Below are positions 44,757 to 52,672 of a stretch of DNA of 64,000 nucleotides, piece after piece. The stretch comes from Novipirellula caenicola. Lineage in GTDB: Bacteria; Planctomycetota; Planctomycetia; Pirellulales; Pirellulaceae. The first letter of the stretch is position 1; the number at the start of each line of letters is the position of its first letter. The notes under the pieces are model-generated. The model had not been told where the DNA came from, did not search any database, and saw nothing but the letters and a program-made list of their open reading frames with translations. The translations under genes were made by a program, and so were the position numbers. The stretch lies in assembly GCF_039545035.1 (NCBI RefSeq), contig NZ_BAABRO010000007.1, positions 62,001 through 126,000 on the forward strand, written 5' to 3'.

Positions 44757-45047
44757 GGTCACCACTTCGAATCCAGCGCGGCGTGCTTTTTCAAGCATCG
44801 GTTCAAGCGGTTGGGTGACTTTCGCGACGACCACTTGAGTGTCCGGGGGCAGATCCGCGGCTCGATACACGCGGCTCGTTTCGTCCTCGACCAACACCGG
44901 CCGGCCGTCGGTCACCTCTTGATGCTCGTCGGTCAGTACCCCCGTGTGGACGCTATCGACGTTGGTCCCCGAAATATCCTCGTTGCTGCGTTGTCCCGCA
45001 TCGTGAGAAAAACCTTCGTGTCGCCAATGAACCGTTAGTTGTGGCAT
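44748..45047 (-). CDS. Small hypothetical protein
   Basis: 99 residues from ATG 45047, preceded by AAAGGAGC at a good distance; longer versions upstream lack this. The sequence MPQLTVHWRHEGFSHDAGQRS followed by a middle part (GVLTDEHQEVTDGRPVLVEDET) and a C-terminal VVVAKVTQPLEPMLEKARRAGF suggests a compact alpha/beta protein without signal peptide. I see no known motif. The stop codon is part of the 30-bp tandem repeat. Confidence 0.6.
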   Translation of the reverse strand: MPQLTVHWRHEGFSHDAGQRSNEDISGTNVDSVHTGVLTDEHQEVTDGRPVLVEDETSRVYRAADLPPDTQVVVAKVTQPLEPMLEKARRAGFEVVTAG

Positions 45048-45187
45048 CGCTCGTGAGCTCCTTTGTTTTCGCGTGAATTTGATCAGCACATCAAGCAACT
45101 GCTGTACCAACAAGACTCGGTGCAGTCATCACATCCGAGTTTGGCCAGTCGGACTTTGGGCACGGAAAATGCAACGGTAGAGGCGGC

Positions 45188-45766
45188 ATGAACGAAATTG
45201 GACTCAAGATGATCTTCGACGGTTGGGCGCCGGTGATTCGGACGCTCGTGTTGGGGTCGTTGTCGTATGTTTCGCTGGTGATGCTGCTGCGGATCAGTGG
45301 CAAACGCACGCTTTCAAAAATGAACGCGTTTGATCTTGTGGTGACGGTCGCGTTTGGTTCGACGCTCGCTTCGATCATGACCTCGAGCCAAGTCTCGCTG
45401 GTGCAGGGAGTCCTTGCGCTGGGCTTGCTTGTCTTGTTGCAGTTGATCAATACCTTTTTAGCGGTTCGTTATCCCAAGTATCAGGCATTGATCAAAGCTC
45501 AACCGACGTTGATCTTTTTCAATGGCCAATTCCTGGTCGATTCGATGCGGAAGCAGCGTGTTTCGCGAGAGGAAGTGCTTGCTGCGATGCGTCAGCATGG
45601 CGTCGCGGAACCCAGCGATGTCGACGCCGTGGTGATCGAAACCGAAGGCTCATTGTCGGTGATGACCAGGAATGCTTCGTCACTGCAGTCGCTCGATCGC
45701 GTTGGTGTTTCGACTCACGATTCGCTGGGCGAGCGACAGGGTGTGTCGGAGTCTTCTTCACACTGA
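45188..45766 (+). CDS. DUF421/YetF-like membrane protein
   Basis: 192 residues. Three N-terminal helices (VIRTLVLGSLSYVSLVMLL, FDLVVTVAFGSTLASIM, VQGVLALGLLVLLQLINTFL) with the family motif RISGKRTLSKMNAFDLV, then a cytosolic beta domain (PTLIFFNGQFLVDSMRKQRVSREEVLAAMRQHGV, VDAVVIETEGSLSVM). Function of the family is not established. It is divergent from the 99-residue gene and followed by a cupin after 46 bases. Confidence 0.85.
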   Translation: MNEIGLKMIFDGWAPVIRTLVLGSLSYVSLVMLLRISGKRTLSKMNAFDLVVTVAFGSTLASIMTSSQVSLVQGVLALGLLVLLQLINTFLAVRYPKYQALIKAQPTLIFFNGQFLVDSMRKQRVSREEVLAAMRQHGVAEPSDVDAVVIETEGSLSVMTRNASSLQSLDRVGVSTHDSLGERQGVSESSSH

Positions 45767-45812
45767 GCAACTCCCCGATTCACCTTCCCCATCGAACACG
45801 GAGCATCACACC

Positions 45813-46151
45813 ATGCAGCGCCGGCAACTCGAATTTCTGTCTAATTTTCACGTCGTCGCCGGAAACGAGCGTTCCCAAGCCGCCGTCATGGTGCTGGCCA
45901 AAGGAGACTCGACCGGCGGTCCCGAAAATCGTCACGAAAGCAGCGACCAATGGTTGTACGTGGTCTCCGGCGAAGGCAAGGCCGTGGTCGAGCAGCAAGA
46001 CTATGTGCTGAAACCCGGCACCTTACTGCTGATTGAACGCAATGAATCCCATGCGATCATCAATCAAGGCAATGCACCGCTGAAGACCGTGAACTTCTAC
46101 GTGCCGCCTGCCTATCACGGCAGAGAAGGGGCACCCCCGTCGCACGATTAA
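45813..46151 (+). CDS. Small cupin protein
   Basis: 112 residues from ATG 45813. The conserved cupin_2 barrel is seen as GPENRHESSDQWLYVVSGEGKAVVEQ-like sequence (two metal His/Glu positions) and LKPGTLLLIERNESHAIIN (second motif with His). Such single-domain cupins bind a metal and act as isomerases, dioxygenases or sensors; no substrate can be given. It probably shares the DUF421 transcript. Confidence 0.8.
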   Translation: MQRRQLEFLSNFHVVAGNERSQAAVMVLAKGDSTGGPENRHESSDQWLYVVSGEGKAVVEQQDYVLKPGTLLLIERNESHAIINQGNAPLKTVNFYVPPAYHGREGAPPSHD

Positions 46152-46266
46152 TACGCGGAGGGCCATGAAAAGTCAGCGTTGCCGAGCGACCCATCCCGTG
46201 AATTGGCTTTCAAACCGACGCCGCGTCCGCCTGCCTTGCCGTGTCTTTGTCCCCTCAGGGCAGTCG

Positions 46267-46283
46267 ATACCCTGGCATGGTAT
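46267..46283. promoter_or_regulatory. CsoR-like operator before the SPW/VKOR gene
   Basis: ATACC-CTGGCAT-GGTAT, a perfect 5-7-5 dyad with the same arms as the site at 20998. It is 108 bases before the ATG at 46391. It links the SPW/VKOR-like protein and perhaps the copper storage protein behind it to the copper regulon. Confidence 0.6.
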
Positions 46284-46390
46284 TTGCCACCTTGCTTGCA
46301 TCATCGGGCATCCGGTTTCGTTTTGCGTGATCTGACGTATTGGATGCGAATATCCAAGCTTCAAACTCCAACCGATAACCAGTCTGAACG

Positions 46391-48061
46391 ATGAGCGACC
46401 AACCGAAGCACGGCATGATGGGATCTCGAGGCGTCTCGCGTCCGATGGCCGAGATGGAAATGATGAAGGATCACCAGGGCGGTCAAGATGCGAAAGCGAA
46501 CCAGGATCAGGAGCGAGGGGGGAAACAGGAACACGGGGGTGAACACAAGGGTGGGCATCAACAGGGTGGGCATCAACACGATGGCGAGCATGATCACGGG
46601 GGTGGGCATGAGATGAGTCACGACGATCGTTTGTCGATGCTGAAAATGCATCACAAGCAAACGTTGTGGATCTATTGGACGCTGCCGATGTTGGGGATCT
46701 GGTTAATCTTAGCCCCCTTTAATTTCGGATACCTGAACGAAGCACTGTGGGTGGACCCCAGCGGTGGACGCGGGCCTTGGTTTGCCGAAGAATCGACGGC
46801 AGAGCTTCGTCAGTTACGTGCTTGGTTGATGACCATCAGCGACATCGTTTCGGGCGTGTTGCTAGTGGTGTTGGGATGGCGATCCCTTACACCCAATCGT
46901 CCCTACAGCTTGTGGGCATGTTGTTTCGTTGGGGTTTGGTTGACGTTTGCCCCGATTCTGTTTTGGGCACCCACGGCCGCTTCGTACGTCAACGATTCGT
47001 TGGTCGGAATCCTGGTGATGGCGCTGACGATCCTGATACCCGGGATGCCCAATATGATCATGTACATGCAACATGGTCCACCGACTCCGCCCGGTTGGAG
47101 TTACAACCCATCGAGTTGGCCGCAGCGATGGGTGATGATCGCGACCGGTTTTGTCGGATTTGTTGTCTCTCGTTATCTGGCGATGTTTCAGCTCGGGTAC
47201 ATCGATTTCGTTTGGGATCCATTCTTCGGATTTGAAAGCGGATCCAAGAAGGTGCTCAATTCAAAAATGTCGCACATGTGGCCCATTTCCGATGGAGGGC
47301 TTGGCGTTGCGTCCTATACCTTCGAATTCATGATGGGGTACATGGGAAGTCCATCGCGTTGGCGAACGATGCCGTGGATGGTTGCGTTCTTTGGTGTCTT
47401 GGTCATCCCGCTGGGACTGACGCACATCGTGCTTGTCATTTCGCAGCCGGTGCTGGTGCATCATTGGTGTGCGATGTGTTTATTGGCCGCCATGGTCATG
47501 CTGCCGATGATTCCGTTGGAAGTGGACGAAGTGATTGCGATGTTCCAGCACGTTCGCCAAGCCAAACAACGCGGCGATCGTGGAGGCTCGCTCCGGCAAA
47601 TCTTTTGGAAAGGCGGCAAGGCAGACGGATGTACCGCAGACGAGCGATCGCCTGAGATGATCGAAATGCCCGAAAAACCATGGCAGCTACTGAAAGCCTC
47701 GATTTGGGGAATGAGTTTTCCATGGACTTTGGTGGTCTGCACTGCACTGGGCGTCGGCATCATGGCTGCGCCCACCTCGTTTGGAATCGATATCAAAACC
47801 ACCGCCGCCGATATCGGACATCTCGGCGGCGCTTTGATCGTGACCGTTTCCGTGATTGCGATGGGCGAAGTCATTCGCATCGGACGTTATGGAAACGTGT
47901 TGTTGGCACTCGCCGTCATCGTCGGCCCCTGGTTGGTCGACTCGGCGACCACGGGGTTTGCAATCACCAACAGCGTGCTTGGCGTGCTCGTGCTGATTCT
48001 GACAATACCGCGAGGCAAAATTACTGAAACGTACGGATCGTGGGATCGATTCATTCGTTAA
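46391..48061 (+). CDS. SPW-repeat / VKOR-like polytopic membrane protein with His-rich N-terminus
   Basis: 556 residues. The first 75 are cytosolic or periplasmic, rich in His, Gly, Gln and Met (EHGGEHKGGHQQGGHQHDGE), suited to metal binding. About eleven membrane helices follow. SPW-repeat motifs are seen (WTLPMLGIWLILAPFNFG, FVGVWLTFAPILFWAP, IVGPWLVDSAT). A VKOR-like segment VHHWCAMCLLAAMVMLPMIPL keeps one Cys pair in WCAMC, as in vitamin K epoxide reductase-like proteins described in bacteria. The inferred role is thiol/quinone redox or metal handling in the membrane. A CsoR-like site upstream and the Csp gene downstream favour copper. Confidence 0.75.
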   Translation: MSDQPKHGMMGSRGVSRPMAEMEMMKDHQGGQDAKANQDQERGGKQEHGGEHKGGHQQGGHQHDGEHDHGGGHEMSHDDRLSMLKMHHKQTLWIYWTLPMLGIWLILAPFNFGYLNEALWVDPSGGRGPWFAEESTAELRQLRAWLMTISDIVSGVLLVVLGWRSLTPNRPYSLWACCFVGVWLTFAPILFWAPTAASYVNDSLVGILVMALTILIPGMPNMIMYMQHGPPTPPGWSYNPSSWPQRWVMIATGFVGFVVSRYLAMFQLGYIDFVWDPFFGFESGSKKVLNSKMSHMWPISDGGLGVASYTFEFMMGYMGSPSRWRTMPWMVAFFGVLVIPLGLTHIVLVISQPVLVHHWCAMCLLAAMVMLPMIPLEVDEVIAMFQHVRQAKQRGDRGGSLRQIFWKGGKADGCTADERSPEMIEMPEKPWQLLKASIWGMSFPWTLVVCTALGVGIMAAPTSFGIDIKTTAADIGHLGGALIVTVSVIAMGEVIRIGRYGNVLLALAVIVGPWLVDSATTGFAITNSVLGVLVLILTIPRGKITETYGSWDRFIR

Positions 48062-48211
48062 CCAATGCTGCGTCGATGAATCGCGAGTGTGTTGACCAAC
48101 CGAACACTGGGCGATCGATCGGCACCGATCATCCATTGACAAACACAGCCACGTGAACGGGGCACATGGCTGACGTTGTTTGAACCACGTCCCCGCTATT
48201 GGAGAGTATCG

Positions 48212-48550
48212 ATGAGTAACCAACGTTTTGCTAGTTGTATCGAAGCCTGTCTCGACTGCGCGCAAGCCTGTGAGCACTGTGCTGAGGCATGCCTGGGCGA
48301 AAAAGATGTCAAGAAGATGGCCGACTGCATTCGCACCGACCGCGATTGTGCAACGCTTTGCTGGTCCACCGCAGCACTGATGAGCCGTGATTCGCAGTTC
48401 AGTGCCAAGGCTTGTGAGTTGTTAGCCGAAGTTTGTGAGGCGTGCGCGAAAGAGTGTGGCCAACACGACATGGATCATTGCCAAGAATGCGCAACCGCGT
48501 GCAAAAAATGTGCAGCCGAATGTCGCGAGATGGCTGGCGTCCAGGCATAA
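48212..48550 (+). CDS. Csp-type four-helix copper storage protein
   Basis: 112 residues from ATG 48212 (GGAGAG upstream). Eighteen cysteines lie in helices with C-x3-C and C-x2-C spacing: SCIEACLDCAQACEHCAEAC, DCIRTDRDCATLC, ACELLAEVCEACAKEC and HCQECATACKKCAAEC. This is the DUF326/Csp3 pattern, in which the bundle interior binds many Cu(I) ions. No signal peptide, so it is the cytosolic (Csp3-like) form. A strong terminator follows at 48599. Neighbourhood: SPW/VKOR protein upstream under a CsoR-like site. Confidence 0.92.
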   Translation: MSNQRFASCIEACLDCAQACEHCAEACLGEKDVKKMADCIRTDRDCATLCWSTAALMSRDSQFSAKACELLAEVCEACAKECGQHDMDHCQECATACKKCAAECREMAGVQA

Positions 48551-48598
48551 CATCACGACACGGCTACTTAGCCTCGACAGGAATCACAGTGCATTCCC

Positions 48599-48645
48599 AT
48601 TCGCTCTTGCAATCGTGATGATCGGTTGTAAGAGCGAATTTTTTT
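48599..48645 (+). terminator. Rho-independent terminator of the csp gene
   Basis: A 17-bp stem (ATTCGCTCTTGCAATCG with CGGTTGTAAGAGCGAAT, two G-T pairs) and a 7-base loop, followed by TTTTTT to 48645. It is 49 bases past the csp stop and the clearest factor-independent terminator of the window. Confidence 0.93.
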
Positions 48646-48701
48646 ATCGTTTCGCAAGTCACGCCGGATTGAACAGCGAATCTTGTCGTCCTGGATCCGC
48701 T

Positions 48702-48732
48702 GATCCCCCGCCGGTTGAACCGACGGGGGATC
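48702..48732. terminator. GC-rich hairpin, possible terminator
   Basis: GATCCCCCG (48702-48710) pairs with CGGGGGATC (48724-48732); inside, CGGTT and AACCG also match. There is no U-tract directly after it on either strand, so it may be a barrier or a weak bidirectional terminator for the lipoprotein gene at 48820. Confidence 0.5.
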
Positions 48733-48819
48733 TCGTCACGATCGGAGGACTCGTTTTTTTACCCTCGCTTTCTTTTTTGCCGCTGTTCTCCCGTGGCCTG
48801 GGACCAACGTCACGACTCG

Positions 48820-49278
48820 CTAGCGTTTGCCAGGTCGTGAACTCAATTCGAACGACAATCCTTCGGGACCTGTCGCTGGAATCGTTGCATAGATCGGTGA
48901 TTTCTCGGGATGACTGTAAATCTCGGGCAATTGGTTGATCAAGTCGGCATCGGCTGCCGATGTGCCCGGCGGCACTGGCGAGCCATCGGGCATCGCATAC
49001 TTGCGGAACAGCACCATGTAGTTGCCTGGAACGACGCCCATCACCTCGGGAGCCGATTGCAATGTGAACGTGCCATCGGAAGCGCTCGTGGCATAGCCGC
49101 CGCGTCCTTTGATCCCGGCCTGAGGGATCAGCGTCAACGACACACCTTCGATCGGTTTGTTGTCCAACATCACGGTTCCGGATGCTGCGACGACGTCATA
49201 CGTCGTGCTGCTGCCACAACCGATGCTGGCAAGGATCAAGATGGCAACGCTGCAAACGAGTGGATTGAATATCTGCAT
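48820..49278 (-). CDS. Lipoprotein with carboxypeptidase-regulatory-like domain
   Basis: 152 residues. A signal peptide ends in ILASIGC, a good lipobox. The mature part is one transthyretin-like beta-sandwich (ASGTVMLDNKPIEGVSLTLIPQ, YATSASDGTFTLQS, GNYMVLFRKY), typical of the small lipoproteins that follow DUF1559 genes in planctomycetes. Its role is unknown. It lies 142 bases downstream of the DUF1559 gene on the same strand, so the two are probably co-transcribed. Confidence 0.85.
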   Translation of the reverse strand: MQIFNPLVCSVAILILASIGCGSSTTYDVVAASGTVMLDNKPIEGVSLTLIPQAGIKGRGGYATSASDGTFTLQSAPEVMGVVPGNYMVLFRKYAMPDGSPVPPGTSAADADLINQLPEIYSHPEKSPIYATIPATGPEGLSFELSSRPGKR

Positions 49279-49420
49279 TTTCTAATGTCCTCGAGGACTG
49301 TAGGAGAGGAATAATTTGGATACGCCAGTGAAGGTCGCGGCTCCGATGCGAGCCGTGTTAGTCGGAATCAGTATCTGCAGGTTGCCGCGTGATTCGATGC
49401 AACCATCGCATTCTCACATA

Positions 49421-50434
49421 TTAAAACTCTTCGATGACTTCGCCGTCACCGATGTAGGCCAAGTGTCGGAGGATCGAGATCTCGGTCGACTCGCTGATGA
49501 ACCGAACCGAACCATCCGCCAATGTGAATTGAGCGCCGCCGGGATGCACACTGCCGGACGTGGACCATGCACTCAAGCGGCTTGCTTGACGCGTTCGTTG
49601 AAATGGAATGGTGTCCCAAGCACAACACAGCAAGTTGTTGATCCCCAAGCTGTAGGCCAAATCGACGCCGTTGCCGACCCATTTGGTGTAGCCCCAGGTT
49701 TGCGGAACGCCGTCATGCACGCCACGAAGCGTTTCGCAGACCGCGACCGTGTTGCTGGTCCCGTCAAGCACATCTCGCATGCGAGACGAATCGTCCATGC
49801 CGAACATGCGGCGAGTCAACAGATCGTCTTGGCTCCACCGCGGCGCGGTAGAGGAGGTTCGGCGAATGCTGAACTCGTAGTTCGTGAAGGCACCTTCGAG
49901 TGACGTGGTGCCTGGCGAGATCGAATAAGACGTGCTCGACGTGGTGGCGTAGTGAGTCGGATTGGGATCCGAAGGACACAAAAAGGACTGTACCGCGGTG
50001 CTGATCACCACGTCATTGGCATTGCCCGGTTCGCCTGGTTTGGGGCCCGACAATGTACTTTGTCCCGAGTCACGAACGTAGGCGCCGGTGGATGCGGAGG
50101 TGTCCATTTCTTCGTAAAGGTTTTGCTGTTCGATGTAGGGCAACACGCCCATCCAGCCGCGATGATTGCGGACCTTCGTCAATCCGGGAATCGCGGTGCC
50201 CGAGGTGATCGAACCAGCTTGGCTGGCCGAATACGGAAACTTATTAAACGCGCTGTGGTAATTGTGTAAGCCAAGCCCAATTTGTTTCATGTTGTTTGAG
50301 CATGACATTCGCCGTGCCGCTTCGCGTGCAGCTTGCACCGCTGGCAAAAGTAATCCAACCAAAACGCCAATAATGGCAATCACAACCAGGAGTTCAACGA
50401 GCGTAAACGCGTGACGACGTTGCGGAAACTGCAT
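49421..50434 (-). CDS. DUF1559 prepilin-like protein
   Basis: 337 residues from ATG 50434; a longer frame upstream has no signal-peptide logic. The N-terminus RRHAFTLVELLVVIAIIGVLVGLLLPAVQAAREAARRMSC is a type IV prepilin signal and helix. The DUF1559 body has NNMKQIGLGLHNYHSAFNKFP, GWMGVLPYIEQ and the C-terminal HPGGAQFTLADGSVRFIS. These planctomycete pseudopilins are extremely multiplied per genome; their function is not known. It pairs with the lipoprotein at 48820. Confidence 0.92.
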   Translation of the reverse strand: MQFPQRRHAFTLVELLVVIAIIGVLVGLLLPAVQAAREAARRMSCSNNMKQIGLGLHNYHSAFNKFPYSASQAGSITSGTAIPGLTKVRNHRGWMGVLPYIEQQNLYEEMDTSASTGAYVRDSGQSTLSGPKPGEPGNANDVVISTAVQSFLCPSDPNPTHYATTSSTSYSISPGTTSLEGAFTNYEFSIRRTSSTAPRWSQDDLLTRRMFGMDDSSRMRDVLDGTSNTVAVCETLRGVHDGVPQTWGYTKWVGNGVDLAYSLGINNLLCCAWDTIPFQRTRQASRLSAWSTSGSVHPGGAQFTLADGSVRFISESTEISILRHLAYIGDGEVIEEF

Positions 50435-50985
50435 TACAGGGATCCTTCGAATAAGAAAATAGACTTTGCCGAATGAAAGAGATTCGGCTGATACGGATAC
50501 CGCCTGATAACGTCGGGTTCGCAAACCCCGCGCCAATGCAGGCCGCGCCGCGACGTAGCGGCTTCGTCACGCCATGGAACTCGCCATCGTCTCGAATTTT
50601 CAAGGGGAAGCTGCCATGCACAGCAGACGCGGTAGCGTTTGCGCCATGCCCCTTCGGTACCGGTGCCCCCTCAAGTGACGGTGTGCTTGGTTCGGCAGGA
50701 TCGCTGTGCTTTTTTTGTAAAAGCATCCGCTTTCGCTGTCAGCGATGAAGCGGTGCCGTGGTGGCACTGCGGAATTTGTTGGCACCGCAATGCTTGAAGT
50801 GCAAGCAATTGCAGCAGTTGCACGGCGTCGACTCGAAAACGAACCGCGAAGAGACAAGGCGACACAGCCGATTTGCTCGCTAGAGTCGGCGTGAAACGCA
50901 AGATCTATATAGTTTTCAAGTATCTATAGACAATGACGGTTGTTTGTTGATGCCCGCCATGGTGTCACGGGCAACGCCGAGGCGG
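50435..50985. other. Intergenic region without a gene
   Basis: 551 bases between the DUF1559 start and the DUF1501 stop, all minus-strand context. It must hold the DUF1559 promoter. I see a small hairpin around 50471-50492 (GCCGAATGAAAGAGATTCGGC type) but no coding region, no riboswitch pattern I recognise and no repeat shared with other sites. Confidence 0.4.
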
Positions 50986-52488
50986 CTAGATCAAGATGTC
51001 CTTGACGACATGACCGTGAACATCAGTCAACCGAAAGTAGCGTCCTTGGAAGCGGAATGTCAGTTTTTCGTGATCGATCCCCATTTGCTGCATGATCGTT
51101 GCATGCAAATCGTGCACGTGGACCGGGGTTTCGGTTATGTTGTAGCAGAACTCGTCGGTCGCACCGTAGGTGATCCCCGGTTTGATCCCGGCACCGGCCA
51201 TCCACAACGAAAAACACCGTGGATGATGGTCGCGTCCATAGGTCTCGGCATTCAGCGCTCCTTGGCAATAAGAGGTTCTGCCAAATTCGCCGCCCCACAC
51301 GACCAAGGTGTCCTCGAGCAATCCAAGTCGTTTTAGGTCGTTGACCAAAGCGGCGGTCGGTTGGTCCGTGTCATGACATTGCCCCGGCAATTGTTTGGGC
51401 ATCGTGAAATGTTGGTCCCATCCCATATGGAACAATTGAATGAAACGCACGTCACGCTCGGCCAACCGGCGTGCCAACAAACAGTTGTTCGCATAGGTGC
51501 CTCGCTTGGTGACGTCCGGACCATAGCTATCGAGCACGTGTTGGGGTTCGTCCGAAAAATCGGTCAACTCCGGAACCGAGGTCTGCATTCGATAAGCCAA
51601 TTCATACTGCTGAATTCGCGTGTGGATCTCAGGGTCGCCAAACTCATCAAGCTTCTCTTCGTTCAGCTTGGCCAAATCATCGAGCATCCGTCGACGGGTG
51701 GTCGCATCGAGACCGGCGGGGTTGCTCAGGTACAGCACGGGGTCACCGATGCTCATCAATTTGACTCCTGCGTAGGTTGACGGCAAAAAGCCGCTGCCCC
51801 ACAGTCGGTCGTAAAGCGGTTGGCAATTGGGACGCCCCGTCCCACGCGAAACCATTGCGATGAACGTAGGCAGATTATCGTTCATCGAACCCAGCCCGTA
51901 ATGCATCCAAGATCCGATGCTTGGCCGTCCAGCCAATTGGTGGCCGGTTTGGAAAAACGTGATCGCAGGATCGTGGTTAATCGCTTCGGTTTGCATCGAG
52001 CGAATCAGGCACAGATCGTCCGAGAGCGAACCGATGTGCGGAATCAACTCGCTACACATCTCGGTTCCCGACTCGCCGAACTTCTCGAATTTCCAGCGAG
52101 CTCCGGCCAATGGGAACTTGCTTTGCCCCGCCGTCATCCCTGTGATTCGCTGGTTCATGTCGACAAAGTCACGCAGTTCTTTGCCTTCGTGTTCCTGAAG
52201 CAGCGGCTTGGGATCGAACAGCTCTTGTTGCGAGGGGGCGCCGCTTTGAAACAGGTAGATGACCCGTTTGGCTTTGGGCGGGGTGTGATACTGCTTCAGT
52301 ACGCCGTTGGGATCGGGAAAATCGGATGCCGACGATGTGGCTTCGCTACCCCAAGCTTCGCTGCCCAACATCGACGCGAGTGCCGCCGTGCCTACGCCCG
52401 AGGCGGTTCGTCCAAAGAAATGCCGACGCGTGAGCATCAATCGACTTTCGTCGGCGACATGATTCGGTTGTTGGATCTTGCTGGGCAT
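50986..52488 (-). CDS. DUF1501 Tat-exported protein
   Basis: 500 residues from ATG 52488. A Tat signal (LTRRHFFGRTASGVGTAALASML) precedes the DUF1501 domain: AKRVIYLFQSGAPSQQELFDPKP, AGARWKFEKFGESGTEMCSELIPHI, LIRSMQTEAINHDPAI and DTLVVWGGEFGRT with a His-rich active-site-like end (GRDHHPRCFSLWMAGAGI). It is a sulfatase/alkaline-phosphatase-like fold; substrate unknown. In planctomycetes it is regularly paired with a DUF1549/DUF1553 cytochrome, here immediately upstream at 52673-55834. Confidence 0.92.
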   Translation of the reverse strand: MPSKIQQPNHVADESRLMLTRRHFFGRTASGVGTAALASMLGSEAWGSEATSSASDFPDPNGVLKQYHTPPKAKRVIYLFQSGAPSQQELFDPKPLLQEHEGKELRDFVDMNQRITGMTAGQSKFPLAGARWKFEKFGESGTEMCSELIPHIGSLSDDLCLIRSMQTEAINHDPAITFFQTGHQLAGRPSIGSWMHYGLGSMNDNLPTFIAMVSRGTGRPNCQPLYDRLWGSGFLPSTYAGVKLMSIGDPVLYLSNPAGLDATTRRRMLDDLAKLNEEKLDEFGDPEIHTRIQQYELAYRMQTSVPELTDFSDEPQHVLDSYGPDVTKRGTYANNCLLARRLAERDVRFIQLFHMGWDQHFTMPKQLPGQCHDTDQPTAALVNDLKRLGLLEDTLVVWGGEFGRTSYCQGALNAETYGRDHHPRCFSLWMAGAGIKPGITYGATDEFCYNITETPVHVHDLHATIMQQMGIDHEKLTFRFQGRYFRLTDVHGHVVKDILI

Positions 52489-52672
52489 GTTCTTCACGAG
52501 TCCACGATTGGAGTGGGGGAAGTCGGGTAGATGATTTTTCGAGCGGTCGCGAGTTGGTTCGATCAGGATCAAGGAACGTCGGAACCATCATGGGCTGATT
52601 CGTTGCTGATCGCTTAGCGATCTCAATATTGGCTTGCCAAACGATCCACGGCATTCACTGCTTCGATGTTCT

